19,373 bases of DNA. Source: JAKEGN01 sp964465665 (GTDB lineage: Bacteria; Pseudomonadota; Gammaproteobacteria; Steroidobacterales; Woeseiaceae). Location: contig CAYXKM010000009.1 in assembly GCA_964465665.1 (NCBI GenBank), forward strand, positions 1 through 19,373, given 5' to 3'. Shown here one piece after another: positions 7,633-15,115 of the stretch. A program made the translations under genes and the position numbers. Each line of letters begins with the position of its first letter. Within the stretch, counting starts at the first letter, position 1. A model generated the notes under the pieces. The model was not told the origin of the DNA. It worked only from the letters and a program-made list of their open reading frames with translations, and did no database searches.

Positions 7633-7641
7633 CTGTATGAT
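7611..7641 (+). promoter_or_regulatory. Possible promoter of the TetR gene
   Basis: TTGAGC (7611-7616) and TATGAT (7636-7641) are 19 nt apart on the plus strand. They overlap O2 and the divergent ligase promoter, which would make the regulator autoregulated. The spacing is longer than ideal. Confidence 0.4.
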
Positions 7642-7695
7642 TTGCGGGGTCGCCGCCGGTCGCGGCGAACAGCACCACAGCTTGCCGGGGAAGTA

Positions 7696-8346
7696 ATGAA
7701 CAACAAGAAGCACCCGACCAGGGAAAGAATTCTCGATGCCGCCGAGGAACTGTTCGCCAGCGGCGGCTTCTCCGCGGTTTCGGTGCGGCAGATAATGAAG
7801 AAGGCCGAAGCAGACGTCTCGCTCGCTTACTATCACTTCAAGTCCAAACGCGATCTTTTTGATGCCGTGATGTTGAGACGGGTCGACCATCTCAACTCTA
7901 TTCGCCTGGCGGCGCTCGAAGCGGTTGAGAAAAGGCATCCTGACGAGGCTCCCACTGTCGAGGAAATCATCGAAGCCTTCACCCGCCCGCTGCTTGAGCT
8001 CCTGGCCGAAAAACACGACGAATGGCACTATTATTTCGCCCTGATTGCGCAAATCAACAGCTCGACAGACCAGGGCGGCAAACTGATGACCCGTTATTTC
8101 GATCCGCTGGTTTTGCGCTTTATCGATGCGCTGCGGTTGGCGCTCCCGGGTTGCCGCGAGGAAGACCTCTACTGGAGTTACCACTTTTTCTCAGGTGCCC
8201 TCACCCTGACCATCGCGGAAACGGGTCGTATCGACAACCTGTCCGGCGGGCGCTGCCGCTCGTCCGACATGAAGAGCATAAACGAGCGCATGCCAGCCTT
8301 CATTGCCGGCGGATTCCGCGCCCTGTGCGAGCGGGGCCGGCGCTGA
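7696..8346 (+). CDS. TetR/AcrR family transcriptional regulator
   Basis: A 216-residue protein. The N-terminal DNA-binding domain is typical: TRERILDAAEELFASGGF, then the helix-turn-helix VSVRQIMKKAEADVSLAYYHF and KSKRDLFDAVMLRR (about residues 8-64). The C-terminal ligand domain is helical and not recognisable by substrate. The ATG at 7696 is chosen over an upstream TTG because GGGGAAGTA precedes it at the right distance. Divergent from the acyl-CoA ligase operon and followed by the TonB receptor gene, it lies between three good operator palindromes. Many TetR proteins next to acyl-CoA ligases respond to acyl-CoAs, so the ligase product could be the inducer; this is inference. Confidence 0.93.
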   Translation: MNNKKHPTRERILDAAEELFASGGFSAVSVRQIMKKAEADVSLAYYHFKSKRDLFDAVMLRRVDHLNSIRLAALEAVEKRHPDEAPTVEEIIEAFTRPLLELLAEKHDEWHYYFALIAQINSSTDQGGKLMTRYFDPLVLRFIDALRLALPGCREEDLYWSYHFFSGALTLTIAETGRIDNLSGGRCRSSDMKSINERMPAFIAGGFRALCERGRR

Positions 8347-8423
8347 ACCCCGTCGTACGCGATCGCGGGAGCCTCATTCCGCCAGCTTTCGAGGTCCCTG
8401 CCGAACGCAAATTCCTCCGAGTA

Positions 8424-8452
8424 TTGTAATTCAACGAACGTTGGACTAATCT
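8424..8452 (+). promoter_or_regulatory. Promoter of the TonB-dependent receptor gene
   Basis: TTGTAA (8424-8429), a 17-nt spacer and TAATCT (8447-8452) lie about 60 bp before the ATG. The -35 and the start of the spacer are identical over 14 nt to the ligase-operon promoter. The spacer is filled by operator O3, and O4 covers the expected transcription start, so repression by occlusion is likely. Confidence 0.7.
8430..8445. promoter_or_regulatory. Operator O3 in the receptor promoter spacer
   Basis: TTCAACGAACGTTGGA matches O1 at 15 of 16 positions and lies between -35 and -10 of the receptor promoter. Confidence 0.7.
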
Positions 8453-8455
8453 TTA

Positions 8456-8471
8456 TTCAACGCACGTTGAA
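8456..8471. promoter_or_regulatory. Operator O4 at the receptor transcription start
   Basis: TTCAACGCACGTTGAA is a perfect 7+2+7 palindrome differing from O1 only in the central pair. It starts 3 bp after the -10, and its centre is 26 bp from that of O3. Confidence 0.75.
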
Positions 8472-8508
8472 CATAGCCGTCCCGTGACGGTCCCTGGGGG
8501 AATACCTG

Positions 8509-10794
8509 ATGCTTGCCTATCCCGTTGCACTGTCCAGCCGGCTTCTTCTGGCCGGAGCACTCTTCGCCGCTGCGCTGGCCCTTTTGCCCGCTCCAGCCCT
8601 GGCGCAGGACGCCTCGTCCAGGGCCATAGAGGAAATCATCGTCACTTCAAGACGCCGAGAAGAATCCCTGCAGGAAGTGCCAATCGCGGTAACCGCCTAC
8701 AGTGGCGAGTTTCTCGAGGAAATCGGCGCCATCGATATTGTTGCGCTGACCCAGTCGACGCCGAATACTACGCTCGAAGTCTCTCGCGCCACCAATACCA
8801 CGCTGACCGCCTATATTCGCGGCGTGGGCCAGCAGGATCCGGTCGCAGGCTTCGAGGGCGGAGTCGGTATCTATCTCGACGACGTGTACCTCGCACGACC
8901 GCAAGCCACCGTGTTCGACATTTACGATGTCGAGCGGATCGAAATTTTGCGCGGCCCGCAGGGTACTCTCTACGGCCGCAACACGATCGGCGGCGCAGTA
9001 CGTTATGTAACCCGAAGGCTCGCCGAGGACGCGCAACTGCAGGTCAAAGCGTCTGTCGGTAGCTACGGTCAGGCGGATCTGCTGGTTAACGGATCGACGC
9101 CGCTCAGCGACAGCTTCCGCATCGGTGGCACGGTAGCCACCTTTAATCGCGATGGCTACGGCGATAACCTGTTCACCGGCGAGGACAACGCGGACAAGCA
9201 GATTCTCGCTTTCCGCGGCAGCGCCGAATGGCAGGCAACGACGGATCTGTTCTTCCGCGTCTACGGCGATTACAGCATGGACGATTCGAATTCGCGCAGC
9301 GGGCATCGCTTCCTGCCGAGCACCGTCACCGGTAACCCGGTGCTGGACGATGTCTTCGACACCCGGGCCGGAATCACGACGATCCCGTCATCGAACGGCG
9401 GCCTGACCCAGGAAGTCACGCAAGGCGGTATCGGCCTGTATGCAGAATGGGCGACCAATGACCAGTGGACGCTGAAGTCCATCACCGCCTACCGCGAAGA
9501 CGAGTCGGATTCGCTGATCGATTTCGACGAGACCGCAGCCAATACTTTCGATGCCCCGGTCAACTACACCAACGATCAGTTCAGCCAGGAATTCCAGGCA
9601 AACTTTTCGGGAGACAGGCTGAACGGCGTATTCGGCGTCTATTATCTCGATGCCAACGCATTCGACGCGTTCGACGTGGTCATCGGCGGCAGTGGTGTGA
9701 CGGCATTTACGCTCGGCGACTACAACACCAAGGCCTTGGCGGGATTTGCCGATCTCAGCTATGACATCAGCGACCGGTTCGACATCTCGGTCGGCGGCCG
9801 TTACACGGAGGACGAGCGCACGGCGACGGTGACCCGCGAGACTTTCCTCGGACTGGGCTCACCGTATTTTGGCAATACCAGCGCTGTTTCCATTACTGTG
9901 CCGGTGCCCGGATTCGTGCCGACCTTCAACGGCAACCGCACCGACAGCAAGTTCACGCCGCGCGCGAGCATAGGCTGGACACCTGTAGATGCACACCATC
10001 TCTATTTGTCGTATGCCGAAGGCTTCAAGGGCGGCGGTTTCGATCCTCGCGGCGCCTACCAGTTTCCTGCCGTTCAGGCCGGATTCGAGCCGGAGGAGGT
10101 TGAGACCTGGGAAATCGGAGCGAAATCCGTCTGGCTGGACGGCGACCTGATAACGAATATCGCGGTCTTCACCTCGGATTACACCAACGTGCAGGTACCG
10201 GGCTCGATCATACTCTTCGACGCCAACGGCAACCCGAACGGATTTGCCGGGTCCACGACCAACGCCGGCAAAGCTGAAATATGGGGTTTCGAGTTCGAAG
10301 ATGTGCACCAGATAACCGACGCTTTCTCCACGAAAATCTCCGTCGGTTATATTGACGCCGACTATACCGAGTGGCTGGTCGCCGCGACCGATCCGGTAAC
10401 GATGCTGCCGATCTTTGTCGATGTGTCGGATGACAGGGTGTTCCAGAATACTCCGGAGTGGACCGGTAACCTGACACTGCGCTACGAATGGCCACTGAGC
10501 CTGTTCAGCAACCAGGGCAGCCTGGCGCTGATCGGCTCGGCATCCTACAAGGACTTCACCTACCAGTTCGAGATACCGCAACCGCTGGTCGACCAGCCGT
10601 CTTATACGCTGGTTGATGCGAGCATCGTGTGGAGCGCCGACGACAATCGCTACCAGCTTGCGCTGCACGGCAGAAACCTGACCGACGAAGAATACGTCGT
10701 AGCGAACTACAACTTCGCGGCCGTCGATTCATCCGTCATCGGTTTTTACGGCAACCCCCTGACCGTAACACTGACCGGAACCGTACGCTTCTGA
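8509..10794 (+). CDS. TonB-dependent outer-membrane receptor
   Basis: A 761-residue receptor of usual length. A Sec signal peptide ends at ALA32-QD, followed by the TonB box region (EEIIVTSRRREE, 41-52) and a plug domain containing YIRGVGQQ, GVGIYLDDVYLARP and VERIEILRGPQGTLYGRN. The rest is a beta-barrel with many alternating strands and a C-terminal Phe (GTVRF), as needed for BAM recognition. The ATG is preceded by GGGGGA. This sequence type belongs to the large group of receptors in Sphingomonads and marine Gammaproteobacteria linked to uptake of organic compounds rather than only siderophores. It has no N-terminal signalling domain. It is a single-gene unit: the operator-bearing promoter is upstream and a terminator lies 26 bp after the stop. 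Its link to the minus-strand catabolic operon is the shared promoter sequence. Confidence 0.95.
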   Translation: MLAYPVALSSRLLLAGALFAAALALLPAPALAQDASSRAIEEIIVTSRRREESLQEVPIAVTAYSGEFLEEIGAIDIVALTQSTPNTTLEVSRATNTTLTAYIRGVGQQDPVAGFEGGVGIYLDDVYLARPQATVFDIYDVERIEILRGPQGTLYGRNTIGGAVRYVTRRLAEDAQLQVKASVGSYGQADLLVNGSTPLSDSFRIGGTVATFNRDGYGDNLFTGEDNADKQILAFRGSAEWQATTDLFFRVYGDYSMDDSNSRSGHRFLPSTVTGNPVLDDVFDTRAGITTIPSSNGGLTQEVTQGGIGLYAEWATNDQWTLKSITAYREDESDSLIDFDETAANTFDAPVNYTNDQFSQEFQANFSGDRLNGVFGVYYLDANAFDAFDVVIGGSGVTAFTLGDYNTKALAGFADLSYDISDRFDISVGGRYTEDERTATVTRETFLGLGSPYFGNTSAVSITVPVPGFVPTFNGNRTDSKFTPRASIGWTPVDAHHLYLSYAEGFKGGGFDPRGAYQFPAVQAGFEPEEVETWEIGAKSVWLDGDLITNIAVFTSDYTNVQVPGSIILFDANGNPNGFAGSTTNAGKAEIWGFEFEDVHQITDAFSTKISVGYIDADYTEWLVAATDPVTMLPIFVDVSDDRVFQNTPEWTGNLTLRYEWPLSLFSNQGSLALIGSASYKDFTYQFEIPQPLVDQPSYTLVDASIVWSADDNRYQLALHGRNLTDEEYVVANYNFAAVDSSVIGFYGNPLTVTLTGTVRF

Positions 10795-10819
10795 TCAGGG
10801 AGCGCAACTTGCAAGACTG

Positions 10820-10847
10820 AAAAGGGCCCTGACAGGGCCCTTTTTTT
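10820..10847 (+). terminator. Intrinsic terminator of the TonB receptor gene
   Basis: A perfect 11-bp stem (AAAAGGGCCCT 10820-10830, AGGGCCCTTTT 10834-10844) with a 3-nt loop GAC and a run of seven T (10841-10847). It is 26 bp after the receptor stop. A further hairpin (10843-10851 with 10858-10866) reuses the T-run. Confidence 0.95.
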
Positions 10848-10861
10848 CGACCTGGAAGTCG

Positions 10862-10914
10862 AAAAAGGTGCCGGATTTATTTTTGCACCGCAAAAATAAA
10901 TCCGGCACCTTTTT
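10862..10914. repeat. Perfect 25-bp palindrome with 3-nt loop, REP/RAYT-like
   Basis: The arms 10862-10886 and 10890-10914 are perfectly complementary, with loop ACC. The arm reads AAAAAGGTGCCGGATTTATT and onward to GC; the A-run at one end and T-run at the other make it look like a terminator on both strands. Similar A/T-edged palindromes with a CCGG-type core are, from memory, found dispersed in Gammaproteobacteria near REP-associated Y1 transposase genes. No transposase is in this window. It lies between the receptor terminator and ydbH, 50 bp before the ydbH start. Confidence 0.85.
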
Positions 10915-10964
10915 ATCCTTGCTACGCTTTGCGCCAGGATTGGGACTACCGGTGGTGAGATTCC

Positions 10965-13418
10965 TTGAGGCTCCTGAAGTACCTGGCGGTAGTGCTGCTC
11001 GCGCTGGCGATAGTTGCCGCGGTCATAAACTACAAGCGCGAATCTATCGCGCGGGAGATTGCGAATTCAGCGCTGCGCGGACAGGGTCTGACGGCAACGG
11101 ACCTGTCAATCGACACGCTAGCGACGGACCGCATCCGCCTGTCGCGCCTCGTGTTGCTGCACGATGACGGCACCCGCTACGAGCTGCTCGACGTATCGTT
11201 TCCGCTGAATTTCCCGAGTCCGGAGGGAAACATCATCTCCGTCGGGGAACTCATTCTCACTCCACCGGAGAAAGCCGCACCCTCGCCGCTCTCGCCAATA
11301 CTGCAAACTTTTCTGGCAATGCCGGATTCCCTGCCGGAAACCGAAGTGACTTTGTCGGAATTCTTCATGGAGGATCTCCCGCCATTGCGGGATCTGGCCT
11401 GGCGTTCCTCCGGAGACAACCATCGCCTTTCTTTCAACGTCGATGCGATTGCGGTGAGCGGCGAATTCCTGCGCGAAGACGCCAACCTGCATAACGCCGT
11501 GTTGAACGCCTCGACGGCAACAGTGGACACGGCACTGTCGCTCGCGCTGTCCATCCGTCGCACGCCGGCCGGGTACTCGATGGATGGGCCGCTGACTGCA
11601 GACCTGGCACCATGGCTGCCATTACTGCACACACTGGGCAACCTGCCGCAGGATGTTGCTGCACTGGATGCGCGCGTGACTGGAACCGTCATTGCCGAGC
11701 TCTCTGACGATGCGAATGTGCCCGCCAGTTTTAAGGGCGACCTGGCCATCGACGACACATTGAGCGCAACGTACATGGTCTCTGCCGACACAACGATCGA
11801 GGTGCGCGGCACGATGCCGGATGGGGTTGCCTTTCACCTGGCTTACCCTGCTCTCGAATGGACTGCCGAAGTTCCGCAGAGCAATCTTAGCGTCAACGCC
11901 GGTGCTTTCACGGATGTTCCGCTGAGCGTGACCAACCTCAGCTGCCGCAGCGGCATGTTGTGCGAAATGCACGTTTCAAGCGACGATTACACAACGGCAT
12001 TCGGCACTATGCAAGTCGGCAACCTGCACTTCAGCGGAAAGCTCGAGGCACTTGCAGCAGAGGAAACAAAAATTGCATTGTCGCCGGATTTCAACCTGAA
12101 ACTCGGCGACGTGGAATCGGACGCGTTCAAGGCTGCATCCATCAGCGCCACGCTGGCGTCCGAGGCAGTCGTCCGGCTCGATGGCAGCGGCTGGAACGCG
12201 GAGGCCGCGAAAGTTGATGTGCTCCTTGAATCCGCCAGTGACCGCGATACCTTGCTTGCCACACTGCCAGTGACTTTTTCATCACTGCGCATCGGCGACA
12301 ACGCGAGAATCGTCGAGTCCGGTTTCGAGATCGCACCGCGCTCCGCCGCCATACGATGGGACGGCATTGAGCTGGTGACGCCCGGCGCCGTTGGCACGCT
12401 GACTTTCGACGACAATGTCGCGGAAACATCATTCGCCCTGTCAGATGCTGCGGGCGCGCTTTCGGCCCGCATCGAAGGCCGATACGACACGGCCGCCGCC
12501 CGTGGCTCGCTGTCCGTGCGCGAAGCCAGCCTTCACTTCGAGCGGCAACCGCTTTCAGGCCTGCTGCAGGAGTGGCCGTACCCGTGGGACCTGGTGTCCG
12601 GAGCCTGGGCGGCGGATATGGCGCTCGATGTTACTGCAGGAAAAGAGGGCTGGAAATACGACGGTACATTAACGCAGAGCGTCCGATCCCTGGCCGGCCA
12701 TTACAACAAGATCGTTTTCAAGGGCCTCGATACAGATCTGTCGGCAACCATTAGTTCGGACGAGGGTGTCGCCGTATCGCCATCGTCCCTGTCGCTTGCC
12801 CTCCTCGACGTGGGTCTCCCGCTGGAGCAGCTGACCGCGCAGTTCGAAGCGGATGCCGCGGGCCAGGCAATAGCGGTCACGGACCTCAGCATGACGGTAC
12901 TCGGCGGCAAGATCGAGGCGGACCCCTTTCGCTACAGCCTCAAGGAGGAAAGTAACGACATTATGTTGCGGCCTCAGTCGATTCAGCTGCAGTTCATGGT
13001 CGATCTCGCAGAATTCGAGGACGTTGAAATGAGTGGCAGTATCTCAGGCATGATTCCTGTGACGGTAAGTGGCAAGACCATCACCGTAGCCGGGGGCCGG
13101 CTGGAAAGCGATGCGCCCGGCGGCGTCATTCACTATCGCGCGGGCGCCGCGGCGGAAGCCATGAGCAACGAAGGGATCAACGTGGTTACTCGGGCACTGG
13201 GCAACTTTCAGTTCGACTCACTGACCTCGGATGTCGATTACACCGAGGACGGCGACCTGAAGCTGCAAATGCGCATGAGCGGCATCAACCCGGACATGGA
13301 CGCCAACCAGCCGGTGATACTGAATCTCGGTGTGGAGAACAACATTCCACAATTACTGAGGAGCTTGCAGGCGACACGCGCGATCGAGGACTTGCTGGAA
13401 AGAAAGGGCAACGAGTGA
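10965..13418 (+). CDS. ydbH: YdbH-family AsmA-like intermembrane phospholipid transport protein
   Basis: An 817-residue protein, a little shorter than E. coli YdbH (about 880). One N-terminal membrane anchor (YLAVVLLALAIVAAV, about 5-20) is followed by a long, mostly beta-strand periplasmic region, as in AsmA-like proteins that form a hydrophobic groove. The C-terminal part (about 640-800, with VDLAEFEDVEMSGSISGMIP and an MRMSGINPDMD segment) is the most conserved region of the family. Established role in E. coli: YdbH, TamB and YhdP are partly redundant in moving phospholipids from inner to outer membrane. The gene identity is fixed by the next two genes. The only good in-frame start is TTG at 10965, preceded by GGTGGTGAGA; no ATG fits. 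Transcription probably starts after the palindrome at 10862-10914, but no clear promoter was seen. Confidence 0.9.
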   Translation: MRLLKYLAVVLLALAIVAAVINYKRESIAREIANSALRGQGLTATDLSIDTLATDRIRLSRLVLLHDDGTRYELLDVSFPLNFPSPEGNIISVGELILTPPEKAAPSPLSPILQTFLAMPDSLPETEVTLSEFFMEDLPPLRDLAWRSSGDNHRLSFNVDAIAVSGEFLREDANLHNAVLNASTATVDTALSLALSIRRTPAGYSMDGPLTADLAPWLPLLHTLGNLPQDVAALDARVTGTVIAELSDDANVPASFKGDLAIDDTLSATYMVSADTTIEVRGTMPDGVAFHLAYPALEWTAEVPQSNLSVNAGAFTDVPLSVTNLSCRSGMLCEMHVSSDDYTTAFGTMQVGNLHFSGKLEALAAEETKIALSPDFNLKLGDVESDAFKAASISATLASEAVVRLDGSGWNAEAAKVDVLLESASDRDTLLATLPVTFSSLRIGDNARIVESGFEIAPRSAAIRWDGIELVTPGAVGTLTFDDNVAETSFALSDAAGALSARIEGRYDTAAARGSLSVREASLHFERQPLSGLLQEWPYPWDLVSGAWAADMALDVTAGKEGWKYDGTLTQSVRSLAGHYNKIVFKGLDTDLSATISSDEGVAVSPSSLSLALLDVGLPLEQLTAQFEADAAGQAIAVTDLSMTVLGGKIEADPFRYSLKEESNDIMLRPQSIQLQFMVDLAEFEDVEMSGSISGMIPVTVSGKTITVAGGRLESDAPGGVIHYRAGAAAEAMSNEGINVVTRALGNFQFDSLTSDVDYTEDGDLKLQMRMSGINPDMDANQPVILNLGVENNIPQLLRSLQATRAIEDLLERKGNE

Positions 13419-13484
13419 GACGCGACGCTTTCGGCGACCCGATGCATCGGTTAAGCTGCCGCGGAGGCATTTATTGAGGTTTGC

Positions 13485-13676
13485 ATGACCATGAAAACTT
13501 TACCCGTTCTGTTAGTCCTGTTTGCCTCTCTTGCCGGCTGTACGCCCACTGTGCAGGTTCAGGCGCCAAAAGAGCCAATCGAAATCAATCTCAACGTCAA
13601 GATTCAGCATGAGATAAGAATTCAGGTCGATAAGGAACTTGAAGGACTGTTCGACGAAGACAGCGATATTTTCTGA
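13485..13676 (+). CDS. ynbE: YnbE-family outer-membrane lipoprotein
   Basis: A 63-residue protein with a lipoprotein signal and lipobox LAGC (C19). The mature part contains QAPKEPIEINLNVKIQHEI, almost identical in pattern to E. coli YnbE, and ends in DSDIF as YnbE ends in SDLF. Known role: the lipoprotein docks on YdbH and can stack as beta-strands to link it to the outer membrane. The ATG at 13485 has GAGG 6 nt upstream; another ATG two codons later is possible. It follows ydbH by 66 bp and precedes ydbL by 11 bp. Confidence 0.95.
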   Translation: MTMKTLPVLLVLFASLAGCTPTVQVQAPKEPIEINLNVKIQHEIRIQVDKELEGLFDEDSDIF

Positions 13677-13687
13677 GGATTACCGGC

Positions 13688-14011
13688 ATGAAAAAACTGT
13701 TCACAGCAATTGTTATGAGCCTGTTTCTCCAGACCGCGTGGGCTATCGACATCGGCACGGCAAAAGCTCAGGGACTGGTCGGCGAAGCCAACAGTGGATA
13801 CCTCGCGGCAGTGGATACGCCGGCGAACGCGGACGTCAATGCCCTCATTGCCGAGGTCAACGCAAAACGCAAGGCCGAGTTCGAAGCCACGGCCAGGAAA
13901 ACCGGGGCAACGGTCGAACAGGTTGCGTATCGCTTCTACGAACTGGCGGTGCAGAAAACGGCCGCCGGGCACTATTACCAGGATGCGGCCGGTGCGTGGA
14001 AGATAAAGTGA
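13688..14011 (+). CDS. ydbL: YdbL-family periplasmic protein (DUF1318)
   Basis: A 107-residue protein with a signal peptide cut after AWA19. The mature start IDIGTAKAQGLVGEANSGYL matches the DUF1318 pattern (LDEARTQGRVGE ... GYL in E. coli), and NALIAEVNAKRKAEFEATA and the C-terminal GAWKIK also fit. Known role: YdbL controls how YnbE assembles with YdbH, acting like a periplasmic chaperone. A GAGG site lies 10 nt before the ATG. It is the third gene of the conserved ydbH-ynbE-ydbL operon, with length equal to the E. coli protein. Confidence 0.95.
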   Translation: MKKLFTAIVMSLFLQTAWAIDIGTAKAQGLVGEANSGYLAAVDTPANADVNALIAEVNAKRKAEFEATARKTGATVEQVAYRFYELAVQKTAAGHYYQDAAGAWKIK

Positions 14012-14038
14012 TTCGAAAGCGCTTGCCTTCGATTGCCC

Positions 14039-14728
14039 GTGAGATCCGACCTCTTTGCTTTCGCAGCAGCCTCACTGGTCCTGATCGCCGCTTGTGAGGG
14101 CGAATCCGACACAACGGCTGCGACAGATCCGGTAGCGACTTCGCCGCCAGTCACCGCCGTTTTCGAGTGCGAGGCGAGCGGCGATGCCTTCGCGTTTACC
14201 ACACGAACCACTGCCGAGGGACTCGCGCTCTGGCTGCCGCCGAGCTTCGAACACCCGTACCTCGCCATGAAACAAACGCCGGCCGCCAGCGGTTCGCGCT
14301 ACGAAAGCGAGGGCGTTGTTGTGTGGTTGCAAGGCGAGGAGGCGATGCTCGAAGTGGCTGGCGATCGGTTCAGCGGTTGCCGTCGCGATCCGAAAGCCTC
14401 GATCTGGGAACACGCCAAACTGGGTGGCGCCGATTTTCGCGCCACGGGTAACGAGCCTGGCTGGGTTATCGAGATACGCGAGCGAACCATCATCGATCTG
14501 AGCTACGACTACGGCGCATCACGAATCCGTGTCGAGGCTTCGGAGCCCGTCAACGACCAGCAGGCAATGCGCACGACATGGGAAGCGAGTGTCGATGGTC
14601 AACCGCTGAAAGTCGAGATATCTGCTCTCGCCTGCACTGATACGATGAGCGGTGATCAGTTCGAATCGACAGTGGTGATTTACCTTGGTGAGCGCAAGCT
14701 GACCGGCTGCGGGCGGCCGCTGCATTAA
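14039..14728 (+). CDS. Lipoprotein with MliC-like and COG3650-like halves
   Basis: 229 residues from the GTG at 14039 (a TTG two codons earlier is the alternative). The N terminus has a short hydrophobic stretch and lipobox IAAC (C19), so it is a predicted lipoprotein. Residues about 39-115 resemble MliC, the membrane-bound inhibitor of C-type lysozyme: a FECEASGDAF opening, SGSRYESEGVVVWLQGEEA and a closing Cys. Residues about 126-229 resemble the COG3650 family: FRATGNEPGWVIEI, ACTDTMSGDQF, LTGCGRPL. Paired cysteines in both halves suggest disulfides in the periplasm. It lies 27 bp after ydbL on the same strand and so may be cotranscribed with the phospholipid-transport genes. The ribosome site is weak. 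The biological role of the C-terminal half is unknown. Confidence 0.85.
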   Translation: MRSDLFAFAAASLVLIAACEGESDTTAATDPVATSPPVTAVFECEASGDAFAFTTRTTAEGLALWLPPSFEHPYLAMKQTPAASGSRYESEGVVVWLQGEEAMLEVAGDRFSGCRRDPKASIWEHAKLGGADFRATGNEPGWVIEIRERTIIDLSYDYGASRIRVEASEPVNDQQAMRTTWEASVDGQPLKVEISALACTDTMSGDQFESTVVIYLGERKLTGCGRPLH

Positions 14729-14735
14729 GAGCGGT

Positions 14736-14981
14736 TCAGTCTTCCTTCAGCGCGCGTTGTATCCGCTTGTAACCTGATTTCAGTTCATCGCCGAGCGCAC
14801 CCAGCGCTTTGCTGACACCAGCGCCGGTCTCCTTGAGTCTGGCGCGCCTCGAGAAATCCTCCATTTTTCCGTCCAGCTCTTTCCATTCTTCCTGAATCTC
14901 GCGCGATGCAAGATGGATGCGTACTCGGAGTTCGTCGCGTTTTTGCTTCAGCTCCTGCAGGAGCTTGTCGAAATCGGCCAT
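14736..14981 (-). CDS. Small charged coiled-coil protein, function unknown
   Basis: An 81-residue protein starting MADFDKLLQELKQKRDEL. It has no signal peptide or membrane segment; heptad-like Leu/Ile spacing and many Lys/Glu/Arg residues indicate a helical coiled coil over about residues 3-45 and a second helix at the C terminus. An ATG at 14993 would add four residues, but GGAGAG lies 6 nt before the ATG at 14981 and inside the longer reading, so 14981 is preferred. The gene converges on the lipoprotein gene with 7 bp between stops and diverges from cardiolipin synthase. I do not recognise a named family. Confidence 0.75.
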   Translation of the reverse strand: MADFDKLLQELKQKRDELRVRIHLASREIQEEWKELDGKMEDFSRRARLKETGAGVSKALGALGDELKSGYKRIQRALKED

Positions 14982-15115
14982 GCTGCTCTCCATGAATCAG
15001 TCGTTCGTTGATTATGTACGATACACGCGGATAGCTCCATTGGCACAATTCGGTCTTGCCCGGCACCGGCAGACGCCATACCCTGACAGGCAACCGCCGT
15101 TGACCGAAGCACCCC

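Noticed and set aside
15041..15059. Sigma-54-like promoter (TGGCAC ... TTGC) before cardiolipin synthase
   Set aside because: The two blocks are about 5 bp too far apart for sigma-54 binding.
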